Below the pieces are notes generated by a model. The model saw only the letters and a program-made list of their open reading frames with translations. It made no database searches and was not told the origin of the DNA. Below, in pieces: positions 1-7,723 of a DNA stretch of 32,280 bases. Both the position numbers and the translations under genes were made by a program. Within the stretch, counting starts at the first letter, position 1, and each line of letters starts with the position of its first letter. Source of the DNA: Deltaproteobacteria bacterium (GTDB taxonomy: Bacteria > Desulfobacterota > Syntrophobacteria > Syntrophobacterales > Syntrophobacteraceae); contig JAJYTC010000035.1 of the NCBI GenBank assembly GCA_021793275.1, positions 1-32,280 of the forward strand, given 5' to 3'.

Positions 1-982
1 GGTATTGGCATAGCATTGCTTCGTAGAGTTCTTTGGCTTCACAGGGAACTTCTATCAGGAAGAAATTGGCCTCTGAGGGGATGTGCCGGAGACCCATTTT
101 TTCGACTTCTTTATAAAGAAATTGCAGGCCGCTCCATGTGGTCTGCCGGCTCCTGCTCAAAAACTCATCGTCGTCGAGGGCGGCAAGAGCGGCTGCCTGA
201 GCAAGAGACCCGGTATTGAAAGGCTGGCGGACACGGTTCAAAAAGCCCGCAATCTCGGGGTCCATGGCGCCGAAGCCTATGCGAAGTCCGGCGAGTCCGT
301 AGGCCTTGGAAAATGTCCTCAGAACGATTACCGCCGGCGATTGGCCGCTTATGTAATCGAACCCGAGAGGCGTATCCGGATTGGTGTTGAATTCTATGTA
401 GGCTTCGTCGAGAACGACCGCCGCGCTTTGGGGCACCCTGGAGAGAAACGCTTCGAAATCGGTCTTGCTGATTACCTTGCCCGTAGGGTTGTTCGGGTTG
501 GTGAGGAAAATGACTTTCGTTTTCGCAGTAACCGCTTCGGCCATCTTGTCCAGGTCGATCCCCCAGTCTTCCTTGAGAGGTATGGGCGCCGCCCTGCCGC
601 CCATCCATTGAACGACCAGCTTGTAGAGGAGGAAAGACGGCTCGGGCATCATCACTTCGTCGCCGGGGCTCATAAAGGCCCTGATGACCAATTCGATGAT
701 TTCGTTTGAACCGTTACCCAGCAAAATGGAGTCGAAGGGGAGGCGATGTTTTTCAGCCAGCCTCTTTCGCAGATAAAATCCGCTTCCGTCGGGGTAGCGG
801 TTCAGTTTGGAGGTCGCGGCAACAATGGCTTCAACAGCTTTTGGCGACGGCCCCAGGGGGTTTTCGTTGCTTGCAAGCTTTATCGAACCGCTTATGCCGT
901 ATTCGCGTTCCAACTCTTCTATCGGCTTGCCGGGAGGGTAGGGAACGATGTTTGCTATGTGCTCGGCTACGGAGGGTTTCAT
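1..982 (-). CDS. hisC: Histidinol-phosphate aminotransferase, C-terminus cut by window edge
   Basis: PLP-dependent class I/II aminotransferase of histidine biosynthesis, converting imidazole-acetol phosphate to histidinol phosphate with glutamate as amino donor. Translating the minus strand from the ATG at 982 gives 327 codons before the edge. The frame has LASNENPLGPSP near residues 36-47, TNPNNPTGKV at 161-170, LDEAYIEF (Asp192, Tyr195) and TFSKAYGLAGLRIGFG with the PLP lysine at about 226, the usual HisC series. HisC is usually 350-370 residues, so roughly 30-40 are missing beyond base 1. The start is secure because an in-frame TAG lies four codons upstream, with no alternative start between. 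The ribosome binding site is weak (AGAAGGGA about 17 nt upstream). No other his gene is visible, and the gene diverges from rpoH. Confidence 0.93.
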   Translation of the reverse strand, partial: MKPSVAEHIANIVPYPPGKPIEELEREYGISGSIKLASNENPLGPSPKAVEAIVAATSKLNRYPDGSGFYLRKRLAEKHRLPFDSILLGNGSNEIIELVIRAFMSPGDEVMMPEPSFLLYKLVVQWMGGRAAPIPLKEDWGIDLDKMAEAVTAKTKVIFLTNPNNPTGKVISKTDFEAFLSRVPQSAAVVLDEAYIEFNTNPDTPLGFDYISGQSPAVIVLRTFSKAYGLAGLRIGFGAMDPEIAGFLNRVRQPFNTGSLAQAAALAALDDDEFLSRSRQTTWSGLQFLYKEVEKMGLRHIPSEANFFLIEVPCEAKELYEAMLCQY

Positions 983-1025
983 ATGATTGCGGGTCTACTG
1001 TCCCTTCTCGTTTTTTAGCTGCCGC

Positions 1026-1054
1026 TTTATAATGAAAAGGTATGGAAAAATCAA
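1026..1054 (-). promoter_or_regulatory. Sigma-70-type promoter for hisC
   Basis: On the minus strand a -35 TTGATT (1054-1049) and a -10 TATAAA (1031-1026) are separated by exactly 17 bp. Transcription would start near 1019, about 37 nt before the hisC ATG. The match is by eye only. Confidence 0.55.
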
Positions 1055-1071
1055 GCATTCTTCGGAAAAAA

Positions 1072-1098
1072 TTGCATCCTTGACGGAGATGTTATAAT
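1072..1098 (+). promoter_or_regulatory. Probable extended -10 promoter for rpoH
   Basis: TGT followed by TATAAT (1093-1098) is an extended -10 element, about 75 nt upstream of the rpoH ATG. The best -35-like hexamer at a usable distance is TTGCAT (1072-1077), with a short 15-bp spacer. A better-looking TTGACG at 1080-1085 is only 7 bp from the -10 and cannot pair with it. The extended -10 may compensate for the weak -35. Confidence 0.4.
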
Positions 1099-1172
1099 AT
1101 CAAGCAGTTGTGAGCAAATGGTTTCCGGGAGCCGCCTTATTTTGTTCCCGCTTCTTAAGGGATGATTGATTA

Positions 1173-2150
1173 ATGCTAAAAAACGTTAAAGCAAAGAAAT
1201 CTTCAGCGGTCGAGCGTCAGAATTCCGCAGACGCCCGGAAAAGCGAAGAGGCTTCCTCCGGGAATGCTCAGGAGAGGCATCAGCCTATTTCCTTCGATCC
1301 ATTTCGTCTCTACCTCGACGAGATCAAGCGCTATCCGCTTCTTAGCAGGGAAGATGAAACGGAGCTGGCCATCCGCTATCGCGAGAAGGGCGATATTGAT
1401 TCGGCCTATAAGCTGATTACGGCAAATCTGAGGCTCGTGGTGAAAATCGCCATGGACTTTCAGCGATACTGGATGCAAAACCTCATGGACCTGATCCAAG
1501 AAGGTAATGTAGGGCTCATGCAGGCGGTAAAGAAATTCGATCCCTACAGGGGGTACAAGTTTTCCTACTATGCCTCTTTCTGGATCAAGGCTTACATAAT
1601 CAAGTTTATCATGGACAACTGGAAACTGGTCAAAATCGGGACCACCCAGGCCCAGAGGAAACTATTTTTCAACCTGCGCAAGGAAAAGGAAAGGCTTGAG
1701 GCCCAGGGCATCGAAGCTTCTCCCAAACTCTTGAGCCGCCGTCTCGATGTGAAGGAGTCCGAGATCATCGAAATGGACCAGAGGCTCAACAGTTGGGAGA
1801 TCTCGCTCGACAGCCCCCTCAAAGAAGACTCGGAGGATACTCACAAGTCCTTTCTTCCCTCCGACGATCTGCCGGTCGACGATCAGATAGCCGACCGGGA
1901 AGCGAAAACCATCCTCCATGACAAGCTCATGCTCTTCAGGCAGCAGCTCAAAGGCAAGGAGGCCGTAATATTTGACAAGAGGCTTCTGACCGAGGAGCCC
2001 ATGACCCTGCAGGAAATCGGAGACAAGTTCGGGATCAGCCGGGAGCGCGTGCGCCAGATCGAAAGCCGGCTGAAAAAGAAGCTCAAGGCCTACCTCGAAG
2101 AGGAAATAGCCGACATAGATCTGCTCCAGGAAAGCATGGTGGAGATCTGA
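1173..2150 (+). CDS. rpoH: Heat-shock sigma factor RpoH (sigma-32)
   Basis: Alternative sigma factor that directs RNA polymerase to heat-shock promoters. It is 325 residues, longer than the ~285 of E. coli because of a charged, low-complexity N-terminal ~40 residues. Region 1.2/2 starts at about residue 43 (DPFRLYLDEIKRYPLLSRE). Region 2 runs through NLRLVVKIAMDFQRYW and DLIQEGNVGLMQAVKKFDP. The RpoH box QRKLFFNLRK at 161-170, which separates RpoH from other group 2-3 sigmas, is intact. The region 4.2 helix-turn-helix lies at about 279-305 (TLQEIGDKFGISRERVRQIE). The ATG at 1173 has a TTAAGG motif about 12 nt upstream. It is monocistronic and convergent with the methyltransferase gene that follows. 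Confidence 0.95.
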   Translation: MLKNVKAKKSSAVERQNSADARKSEEASSGNAQERHQPISFDPFRLYLDEIKRYPLLSREDETELAIRYREKGDIDSAYKLITANLRLVVKIAMDFQRYWMQNLMDLIQEGNVGLMQAVKKFDPYRGYKFSYYASFWIKAYIIKFIMDNWKLVKIGTTQAQRKLFFNLRKEKERLEAQGIEASPKLLSRRLDVKESEIIEMDQRLNSWEISLDSPLKEDSEDTHKSFLPSDDLPVDDQIADREAKTILHDKLMLFRQQLKGKEAVIFDKRLLTEEPMTLQEIGDKFGISRERVRQIESRLKKKLKAYLEEEIADIDLLQESMVEI

Positions 2151-2235
2151 GCACGGAATCGATTGGCGACCACCATATCGCGATGGATTTTAGCCCTGAG
2201 GACGGCGCGCTTCGGAAATAGAAGTCATGCGCGGC

Positions 2236-3438
2236 CTAGTGGGCGCCCCTGTTCGTTTTGCGGACAGACTCACATGTCCACAGGCCCAATTGCCGGCGTA
2301 TGCCCAATGTCTCCTCTGTGAAAAGGGAATTATAGTTACGACGGATTTTTTCGATATAATCAGCTTCGGAGTCGATCTCCCTGAAACGTCTCTCGATGTC
2401 GTCTACAGGCCCAAGCTCGATCCCGATCCAGCGACGCTTTTTGATTTCGGCCACCATATATGTGGTTCCTGACCCGCCGAACGGGTCAAAAACCACGTCC
2501 CCCTCCTCGGAGGCCATCTGAATGATTCTGTCGAGGAGCTTGACCGATAGCTCGTTCGATCCCTTGCGTTTCTTGTATTTCGAATGACGTACGGGAGCTA
2601 TATCCATCCAAACGTCCGTCATGTTCACCCCCAGTGGGTTCATTTTGTCTTTGTACCCGCCATAGTCACGCAAATCAGCCCTGCATGCCGGGCAAACTTC
2701 CATCGGGAGCCGATCCGGGTGAAAAGTATTCGGCTTCTGACCCTTGCAATAGTAGAGAAGAGAGTAATGCGACGGATAGAGCCGCCCAGGGATAGGGAGG
2801 CTATATTTTATATCTACGCCTATCCAATGCCGGAATGTCAGACGGCCGTTAAGATAGGCGGAGATGTGCGTATTCCACTTCGGTAGGTTCCAAAAGAACA
2901 GGCTACCGCCAGGCTTCAACAGGCGGGCGCATTCAGCCGCCCAGTTCTCACACCATTCCAGGTACCTTGCTTCCTTAAGGTCGTCATCTACCCCGGAGGG
3001 GTAGAGCTTTTTCAGATTGAACGGGGGGTCGGCGAATATCAGATCGACGGTATCGCTTCCCATACTTTGCATGACCGCTAAACAGTCACCTTGATAGAGT
3101 CGTCCTAGCTTCGTTTGAAAAACGGCAGGCTGTGGTTCTGTCCGACCTCGCGGCCGCTCGACATCGTCCTGAATTAACGCAAAAACATCCTCGGCCTTTG
3201 ACTTCAATGCCTTTATTATGCGGCGGTCCAGTACACCCATTTTCAGCATCAGCTCAATAGGCGATACTCCTGATGCGGAGCAAACTTTGTCGAGGTCACA
3301 CCCCGACGGCACCGCATTGCTTCCATTGTAATGCCAAAGACGCTCCACCGGCACGCCCGAGGCGTCGGCGAACCGCTTCACAGCGAATCTGTCAGCTGCG
3401 CTTATCCCCAGGGCCTTGAAGAATTCAGAATAACTCAC
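2236..3438 (-). CDS. DNA methyltransferase M1 of a BamHI-type R-M system, with N-terminal HTH
   Basis: SAM-dependent DNA amino-methyltransferase, 400 residues. The catalytic motif ADPPFNLKK (DPPF at 137-140) precedes the SAM-binding motif FDPFGGSGTT (318-326), which is the beta-class order. CPAC (249-252) followed by DYGGYKDKMNP suggests a small Cys-containing insert in the target-recognition region. Residues 1-70 look like a helix-turn-helix domain (VKRFADASGVPVERLWHYNGSNAVP), so the enzyme may bind DNA at a second site and regulate its own gene. The start is GTG at 3438 with GAGG about 8 nt upstream. The gene diverges from the C gene across the C-box, the arrangement known for bamHIM and bamHIC. 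DPPF is more often seen in N6-adenine enzymes, but M.BamHI makes N4-methylcytosine, so the modified base is left open. Confidence 0.9.
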   Translation of the reverse strand: MSYSEFFKALGISAADRFAVKRFADASGVPVERLWHYNGSNAVPSGCDLDKVCSASGVSPIELMLKMGVLDRRIIKALKSKAEDVFALIQDDVERPRGRTEPQPAVFQTKLGRLYQGDCLAVMQSMGSDTVDLIFADPPFNLKKLYPSGVDDDLKEARYLEWCENWAAECARLLKPGGSLFFWNLPKWNTHISAYLNGRLTFRHWIGVDIKYSLPIPGRLYPSHYSLLYYCKGQKPNTFHPDRLPMEVCPACRADLRDYGGYKDKMNPLGVNMTDVWMDIAPVRHSKYKKRKGSNELSVKLLDRIIQMASEEGDVVFDPFGGSGTTYMVAEIKKRRWIGIELGPVDDIERRFREIDSEADYIEKIRRNYNSLFTEETLGIRRQLGLWTCESVRKTNRGAH

Positions 3439-3475
3439 CCGCAGTGCCTCGATCAGTTAATCTCGAAAAGTTAAT

Positions 3476-3500
3476 ACTATAGTCTGTAGATTTTTAGTCT
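3476..3500 (+). promoter_or_regulatory. C-box operator for the R-M controller protein
   Basis: The left half contains the perfect palindrome ACTATAGT (3476-3483), continued by CTGTAGA. The right half, AGATTTTTAGTCT (3488-3500), is an imperfect dyad. This matches the known layout of C-protein operators (ACT-ATAGT-CTGTAG followed by a second AGTC half) in BamHI- and PvuII-like systems. It sits between the divergent M1 and C/R genes, where bound C protein would activate C/R and repress M1. An AT-rich tract (ACATAATAATAAA, 3501-3513) follows and may supply the -10 element. Confidence 0.7.
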
Positions 3501-3556
3501 ACATAATAATAAACGCAAATGCAACTCCAACAAACCGGAAAATTTCGGGGGCGCCG

Positions 3557-3823
3557 TTGACCGTCGAAGAAGCGTTCGGACTGACCCTGCAGGGCCTTCG
3601 CAAGGCGCGAAAGATGTCCCAGGAAGGGCTTGGCTTCGAAAGCGGATATCATCGTACGTACATCAGCCAACTTGAGCGAGGCCAGAAGAGCCCGTCCCTG
3701 AAAACGGTCTTCCAGTTGGCTGCAGCACTGAGGGCATCTCCGGCCGAAATCGTCTCCAGTGTGGAGCGCATTTTAAGCAGGTCGGGGCAACCCCCCGAGC
3801 CGTTTGATGGGTGTGATTCGTGA
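3557..3823 (+). CDS. Restriction-modification controller (C) protein, XRE-family HTH
   Basis: An 88-residue DNA-binding protein with a complete XRE/Cro-type HTH at about residues 8-65: LRKARKMSQEGLGFESGYHRTYISQLERGQKSPSLKTVFQLAAAL. The motif YISQLERGQKSPSL is typical of C proteins such as C.BamHI, C.PvuII and C.AhdI, which time endonuclease expression so that methylation comes first. The likely start is TTG at 3557 with a G-rich stretch (CGGGGGCG) just upstream. C genes are often leaderless, so the start is not certain. It lies just downstream of the C-box, and its stop overlaps the endonuclease start in the tetranucleotide GTGA, so C and R are translationally coupled. Confidence 0.88.
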   Translation: MTVEEAFGLTLQGLRKARKMSQEGLGFESGYHRTYISQLERGQKSPSLKTVFQLAAALRASPAEIVSSVERILSRSGQPPEPFDGCDS

Positions 3824-4428
3824 AGGTGATCAGGGTAGAGCGACTAATTGATGTGGGTGAATTTTCCTCTTCCTATCAATGGGAGGTGATAGAAAACCAT
3901 ATTATGAGCGCCATCCGCTCCATCCAGTGGCCACCTCATTCCGGTTCCTTCACTCTTCGTGACGAGCCGGGCAAAAAACGCGGCGAGGGCAGCGGGGTCA
4001 AGCCAATAAAGAGCGCGTGCATGCAGCACCTTCGTTCGTTGGGTTGGCAGCTGGAAACTCGTATCGACGTCGCTACCCTGAGTCGGCCCGGGCCTATTGA
4101 CGCAACAATACCGGTTGGTAACCGACTTTTTTGTCTGGAATGGGAGACGGGCAATATCTCTTCAAGCCATCGTGCCCTCAACAAGATGGCTCTCGGAATG
4201 CTACGGGGCGTCTTTATCGGTGGCGCCCTGGTCCTTCCGACTCGGACCATGTACAGATATCTCACTGACCGTGTTGGCAATTACGCTGAAATCGAGCCGT
4301 ATTTCGATCTCTGGAGAGCGTTAACAGTGAAGGATGGCCTATTGGCCGTAATTGCAGTCGAGCACGACGCGGTGAGTGTTTCGGCCCCGCGCATTCCGAA
4401 GGGTACGGACGGCAGGGCGCTCCAATAG
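3820..4428 (+). CDS. BamHI-family type II restriction endonuclease (predicted GGATCC)
   Basis: A 202-residue protein clearly resembling R.BamHI (213 residues) along most of its length. Shared stretches include a WP..S.(S/T)FT segment (37-45), GPID with Asp94, LEWETGNISSSHRALNKM (106-123; BamHI has a nearly identical EFETGNISSAHRSMNK), YLTDRVGNYAEIEPYFDL (147-164) and IPKGTDG (192-198). The metal-binding catalytic residues D, E, E of BamHI (94, 111, 113) correspond to Asp94, Glu107 and Glu109 here, so the enzyme looks intact. By family it should cut G/GATCC, but that specificity is inferred. The start is GTG at 3820, overlapping the C-gene stop. It is convergent with the second methyltransferase, leaving a 9-bp gap. 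Confidence 0.92.
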   Translation: MKVIRVERLIDVGEFSSSYQWEVIENHIMSAIRSIQWPPHSGSFTLRDEPGKKRGEGSGVKPIKSACMQHLRSLGWQLETRIDVATLSRPGPIDATIPVGNRLFCLEWETGNISSSHRALNKMALGMLRGVFIGGALVLPTRTMYRYLTDRVGNYAEIEPYFDLWRALTVKDGLLAVIAVEHDAVSVSAPRIPKGTDGRALQ

Positions 4429-4437
4429 TCCAGCGTG

Positions 4438-5823
4438 TCACTCTAGCTTCAAAATTATGATGTGCTCAGTTCTCATTGTGTTTGCCATCCCGGTTATTTG
4501 CCGGTTGAGCTTGAGTATCGTGTGAAATCCGTAAAGCGGGCTCATGTCTAAGAGCAACTCGTCAATGCCTGGAACCTTGCTGGGAGGAAGCCCGAGCATC
4601 CTCCCAATCTGATTGTCATTGGTGCCAACCACAATGGTGCAATACCCACCCGGGCGCAAAACACGGGCGCATTCCGACAGCACTGTTCCCATGTCGGACT
4701 TGTAAAACTCAAACCTCTGCCGCGGCATCCCTCCACGGAGGCCTATCATCTTTTCCTTTAAGGCTTCTAAGTTGGCGCCCAGAGCCTCCAAGTGAAAAGA
4801 GTCGTTTTTGAGATAATCGATAGCAAAACTGTATGGAGGTGAAAAAAGAACTCCGTCAATACTTGAATCCTGGACTGGTAGACACCTGGCGTCACCTTCT
4901 AGAGGAGTGGCCGGCGCCAGTTCCAGGTCTACACTCCCTAGAACTTTTTGAATCTTTTCTGCAGCGAACAGATATCTCTGGAGGATGCCCCGAAAATGAT
5001 CATAAGGTGTATTCCGAGTGGTCCTGGCAGAATAGCCGGCACTGTCCAAATACGCGAGGACGAGGAAATCCCTGGTCGGCTTAGAGACGCATGCTGCAGG
5101 TAGACCCGCGGCCATTCCGGGTCTATGGATGTAATCCGAAGCAGGCTCATGAAAAAACGGATTTGAATGCCGTGGCCTTATTTTAGAGCCGGGTTTGGAG
5201 GTCCCGATGTTTTCTTGAAAATAGCTGAAAACTGATTTGCAGTCCCTCAGGGCGATGCGTATGGGGTCTAGCGGCATCCTAAGGGCAGCCAGTTTTGTTT
5301 GGGCCATGAATTGGCAGAATGGGCTGATATCCGTGCCGACCGACCTTATTCCCATTAGGCTCGCCTCAATGAGGACCGTTCCCGAGCCCATCATCGGATC
5401 GAGGATCGTCTCACCCGGCTTGAGTCCCATGACGTTGATCAATGCCTTGACCATCTGTGGGTGAAACTTGCCCCGATAGGGAAACAGCCCGTGCGTAGCG
5501 TAGCTCGTCTTGAACTGCTTTGATTCAAAAAATGACCGCAGCCTCGCTGAAGAGAAACTCGGAAGCCTCAACGCCTCTCCGCTGCATATCTGGGCATGGT
5601 AGGTCGGGCGTTCGCCGACGTGTGCGAAGTAAGCGCCACGACGGACGATTTCGTCGTCGGTGAGAAGTCTGCTTTCAAAGAAGGCAAGTTCAAGCTCGTA
5701 CACGTCGCTTATCCCTGGGATTAGCCGGAGATGTCCGGGGAACAACACGCTATGTAGTCCCCCGGATGAGAGGCTGGAAAGATGCTTTGAGTGCTGCTCC
5801 TTCGGTGTCATTCCCACCCCCAT
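4438..5823 (-). CDS. Second DNA methyltransferase (SPPY type) flanking the BamHI-like endonuclease
   Basis: SAM-dependent DNA methyltransferase, 461 residues. The SAM-binding motif ILDPMMGSGTVLIEA (DPMMGSGT at 142-149) comes first, and the catalytic motif LFSPPYSFAIDY (SPPY at 328-331) second, the opposite order to M1. HGLFPYRGKFHPQMV (111-125) before motif I is a common lead-in in this group. SPPY is typical of N4-cytosine methyltransferases. ATG at 5823 is the longest start. An in-frame ATG at 5811, preceded by GGGGGTGGGA, has the better ribosome binding site. It could protect the same site as M1, act on the other strand or in a different growth phase, or be an unlinked modification enzyme captured by the island. 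No second endonuclease is visible. Confidence 0.88.
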   Translation of the reverse strand: MGVGMTPKEQHSKHLSSLSSGGLHSVLFPGHLRLIPGISDVYELELAFFESRLLTDDEIVRRGAYFAHVGERPTYHAQICSGEALRLPSFSSARLRSFFESKQFKTSYATHGLFPYRGKFHPQMVKALINVMGLKPGETILDPMMGSGTVLIEASLMGIRSVGTDISPFCQFMAQTKLAALRMPLDPIRIALRDCKSVFSYFQENIGTSKPGSKIRPRHSNPFFHEPASDYIHRPGMAAGLPAACVSKPTRDFLVLAYLDSAGYSARTTRNTPYDHFRGILQRYLFAAEKIQKVLGSVDLELAPATPLEGDARCLPVQDSSIDGVLFSPPYSFAIDYLKNDSFHLEALGANLEALKEKMIGLRGGMPRQRFEFYKSDMGTVLSECARVLRPGGYCTIVVGTNDNQIGRMLGLPPSKVPGIDELLLDMSPLYGFHTILKLNRQITGMANTMRTEHIIILKLE

Positions 5824-5978
5824 AATCTGAGTTTAGAAGGGTATGTAAGGATCGAATTCCTCAGACCGAGGGGCGTTCCCGCCATACTGGATCTGAGGGT
5901 CGGAAAGCAACTATGGCGACGCTGTTCCGTAATCCTTCCAGACGGGAGGCCGCGTCTGGCGTTAACCTGCTCCTGAGC

Positions 5979-7460
5979 TCATCGTAACTCGACGTCCAAA
6001 CCGCGTTTGCCGCTCAGTACTCTCTCGTAAACCCAAAGGTAATGTTTGGCGGACATGGACCAGGAAAAATCCTGGGCCATGGCCCGTCTTTGAATCTGCT
6101 TCCATTTTCGGGAATCCGAAAACAGCTCCAGCGCCGATTTTATTTTTTCCAAAAATGCTTCCGGTTCGTATTTGTAAAACTTGAAGCCCGTTCCCGAATC
6201 GGGGTGGAGCAAAACGTCTTTGACGGAATTATCCAGTCCCCCTGTGGCGTGAACGACCGGGATCGTCCCGTAGCGCAGGCTGTACATCTGGTTTAGGCCG
6301 CACGGCTCGTAGCGGGAAGGCATGAGGAAAATGTCCGAGCCGGCCTCGATCATGTGCGCCATTTGCTCGTCGTGCCCGCTCGAGAGTTTTATCCGGTTCG
6401 GAAAAAGCTTCTCCATGCTTCGGATGGTTTTTTCGATCGAAGCGTCTCCGGTCCCCAGGATCATCAGGTTAACGGGTAGTTTCATCAGGTCGGGCAGAAT
6501 TTGTTCGAGCAGGTCGAAGCCTTTTTGGGCGGCAAGACGTCCTATCATGCCAAGAAGGGGAAAGTCGCATGTGCTTTCCTCAAAACCCGCCTGCTTGCAC
6601 AGGGCCAGCTTGCATGCTTTTTTTCCGGCCAGGTCATCGGCGTCGTAGTTGCCTGGTAGATAGGAGTCGGTTCCGGGGTCCCAGAGTTTTGTGTCGATCC
6701 CGTTCAGTATGCCGCTGAGGTTTTTTCCCCGCTCCTTGAGGACCCCCTCGAGGCCGAAGCCAAAATCGCCGGTTGTAATTTCATCAGCATAGCGGGGGCT
6801 CACGGTAGTAACGAAATCGCTGTAGACGATCCCGGCTTTTAAAAAATTGCATTGCCCCCAAAATTCGATCCCCTGGAAGGACCATACATTGGGCGGAAGG
6901 GTGAGCAGGGGGAAAAAACCGGCCGGGAAAACCCCCTGGTAGGCAATGTTGTGAATGGTAAAAACGGTGCCTGAGCGGGCGAAGGCGGGATCGTAGCGCC
7001 AGTTCATTTTGAAGTATGGCGCAACCAGGCCGGTTTGCCAGTCGTGCAGATGGAAAATGGTGGGGAACCACCCGGCGGCCTCGCACACATGCCTCACCGA
7101 GAGGCTGAAGGCGATAAATCGTTCAGCGTTGTCTTCATAATCTCCACGGAGGGGACTGCCGTAAAGATAGGACCTGTCGTAGAACTCGTCCTTTTCCAGG
7201 AAATAGACCGGGATGCCGGATGCGGTGCGGCTTTGCCACAGATGAACATGGTAGTCGTGCGGCCCGATCGTGATTGTCGCGCCGTGGCCCAGGGGATCGA
7301 GGACCGGCAGCATTTCCCGCACACAGCGGTAAAGGGGCATGAATATTCTGACGTCGCAGCCCAGCTTGTGGAGCGCCTCAGGCAGCGAACCGGCCACATC
7401 GGCCAGTCCGCCCGTCTTGGCAAAAGGGCTCGCTTCAGAAGTGCAAAAAAGAATTTGCAT
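5979..7460 (-). CDS. glgA: Glycogen synthase (ADP-glucose type)
   Basis: GT5-family glycosyltransferase that extends alpha-1,4-glucan chains from ADP-glucose, 493 residues from the chosen start. The N-terminal ADP-glucose site KTGGLADV is at 15-22, FHLHDWQTG at 137-145, FTIHNIAYQG at 167-176, the phosphate-binding IGRLAAQKGFD at 306-316, and the C-terminal donor-site motif EPCGLNQMYSLRYGT at 385-399. All are intact and the length is normal (about 480-500). The ATG at 7460 is chosen because AAGAGG lies about 10 nt upstream. An upstream in-frame TTG at 7469 would start right next to that Shine-Dalgarno and is unlikely. No other glg gene is adjacent. It diverges from ispG. Confidence 0.95.
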   Translation of the reverse strand: MQILFCTSEASPFAKTGGLADVAGSLPEALHKLGCDVRIFMPLYRCVREMLPVLDPLGHGATITIGPHDYHVHLWQSRTASGIPVYFLEKDEFYDRSYLYGSPLRGDYEDNAERFIAFSLSVRHVCEAAGWFPTIFHLHDWQTGLVAPYFKMNWRYDPAFARSGTVFTIHNIAYQGVFPAGFFPLLTLPPNVWSFQGIEFWGQCNFLKAGIVYSDFVTTVSPRYADEITTGDFGFGLEGVLKERGKNLSGILNGIDTKLWDPGTDSYLPGNYDADDLAGKKACKLALCKQAGFEESTCDFPLLGMIGRLAAQKGFDLLEQILPDLMKLPVNLMILGTGDASIEKTIRSMEKLFPNRIKLSSGHDEQMAHMIEAGSDIFLMPSRYEPCGLNQMYSLRYGTIPVVHATGGLDNSVKDVLLHPDSGTGFKFYKYEPEAFLEKIKSALELFSDSRKWKQIQRRAMAQDFSWSMSAKHYLWVYERVLSGKRGLDVELR

Positions 7461-7654
7461 CTCGATCAATCCTCTTTGAAGGTAAACCGGTCCAGGAAAA
7501 AACGTTTCGGCCGACCATTTGCGAATGCGCCGTGATTGATAATTCCATTTACATCATTTCGGGTCCATATTAAACACTCAACTCCAGGCATGCAGACAGA
7601 GCGAGCCATGTTTTCCGGATTGGTCTCCGCGTCCTTCCGCTAGCGTCTCGGAGA

Positions 7655-7683
7655 TTGGAAATCCGCCGAAAGTTTTTTACAAT
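7655..7683 (+). promoter_or_regulatory. Sigma-70-type promoter for ispG
   Basis: TTGGAA (7655-7660) and TACAAT (7678-7683) are separated by exactly 17 bp, ending 40 nt upstream of the ispG start. The match is by eye. Confidence 0.5.
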
Positions 7684-7723
7684 AAACATTTGACGAATCA
7701 CATGATCAAACAGGGGGCTGATT

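Noticed and set aside
83-709. A 208-codon open frame on the + strand at the left end
   Set aside because: The minus strand of the same bases encodes HisC with all its motifs; the + frame has no recognisable family.
1080-1098. TTGACG and TATAAT upstream of rpoH as a consensus promoter
   Set aside because: They are only 7 bp apart, far from the 16-18 bp needed; only the -10 is kept.
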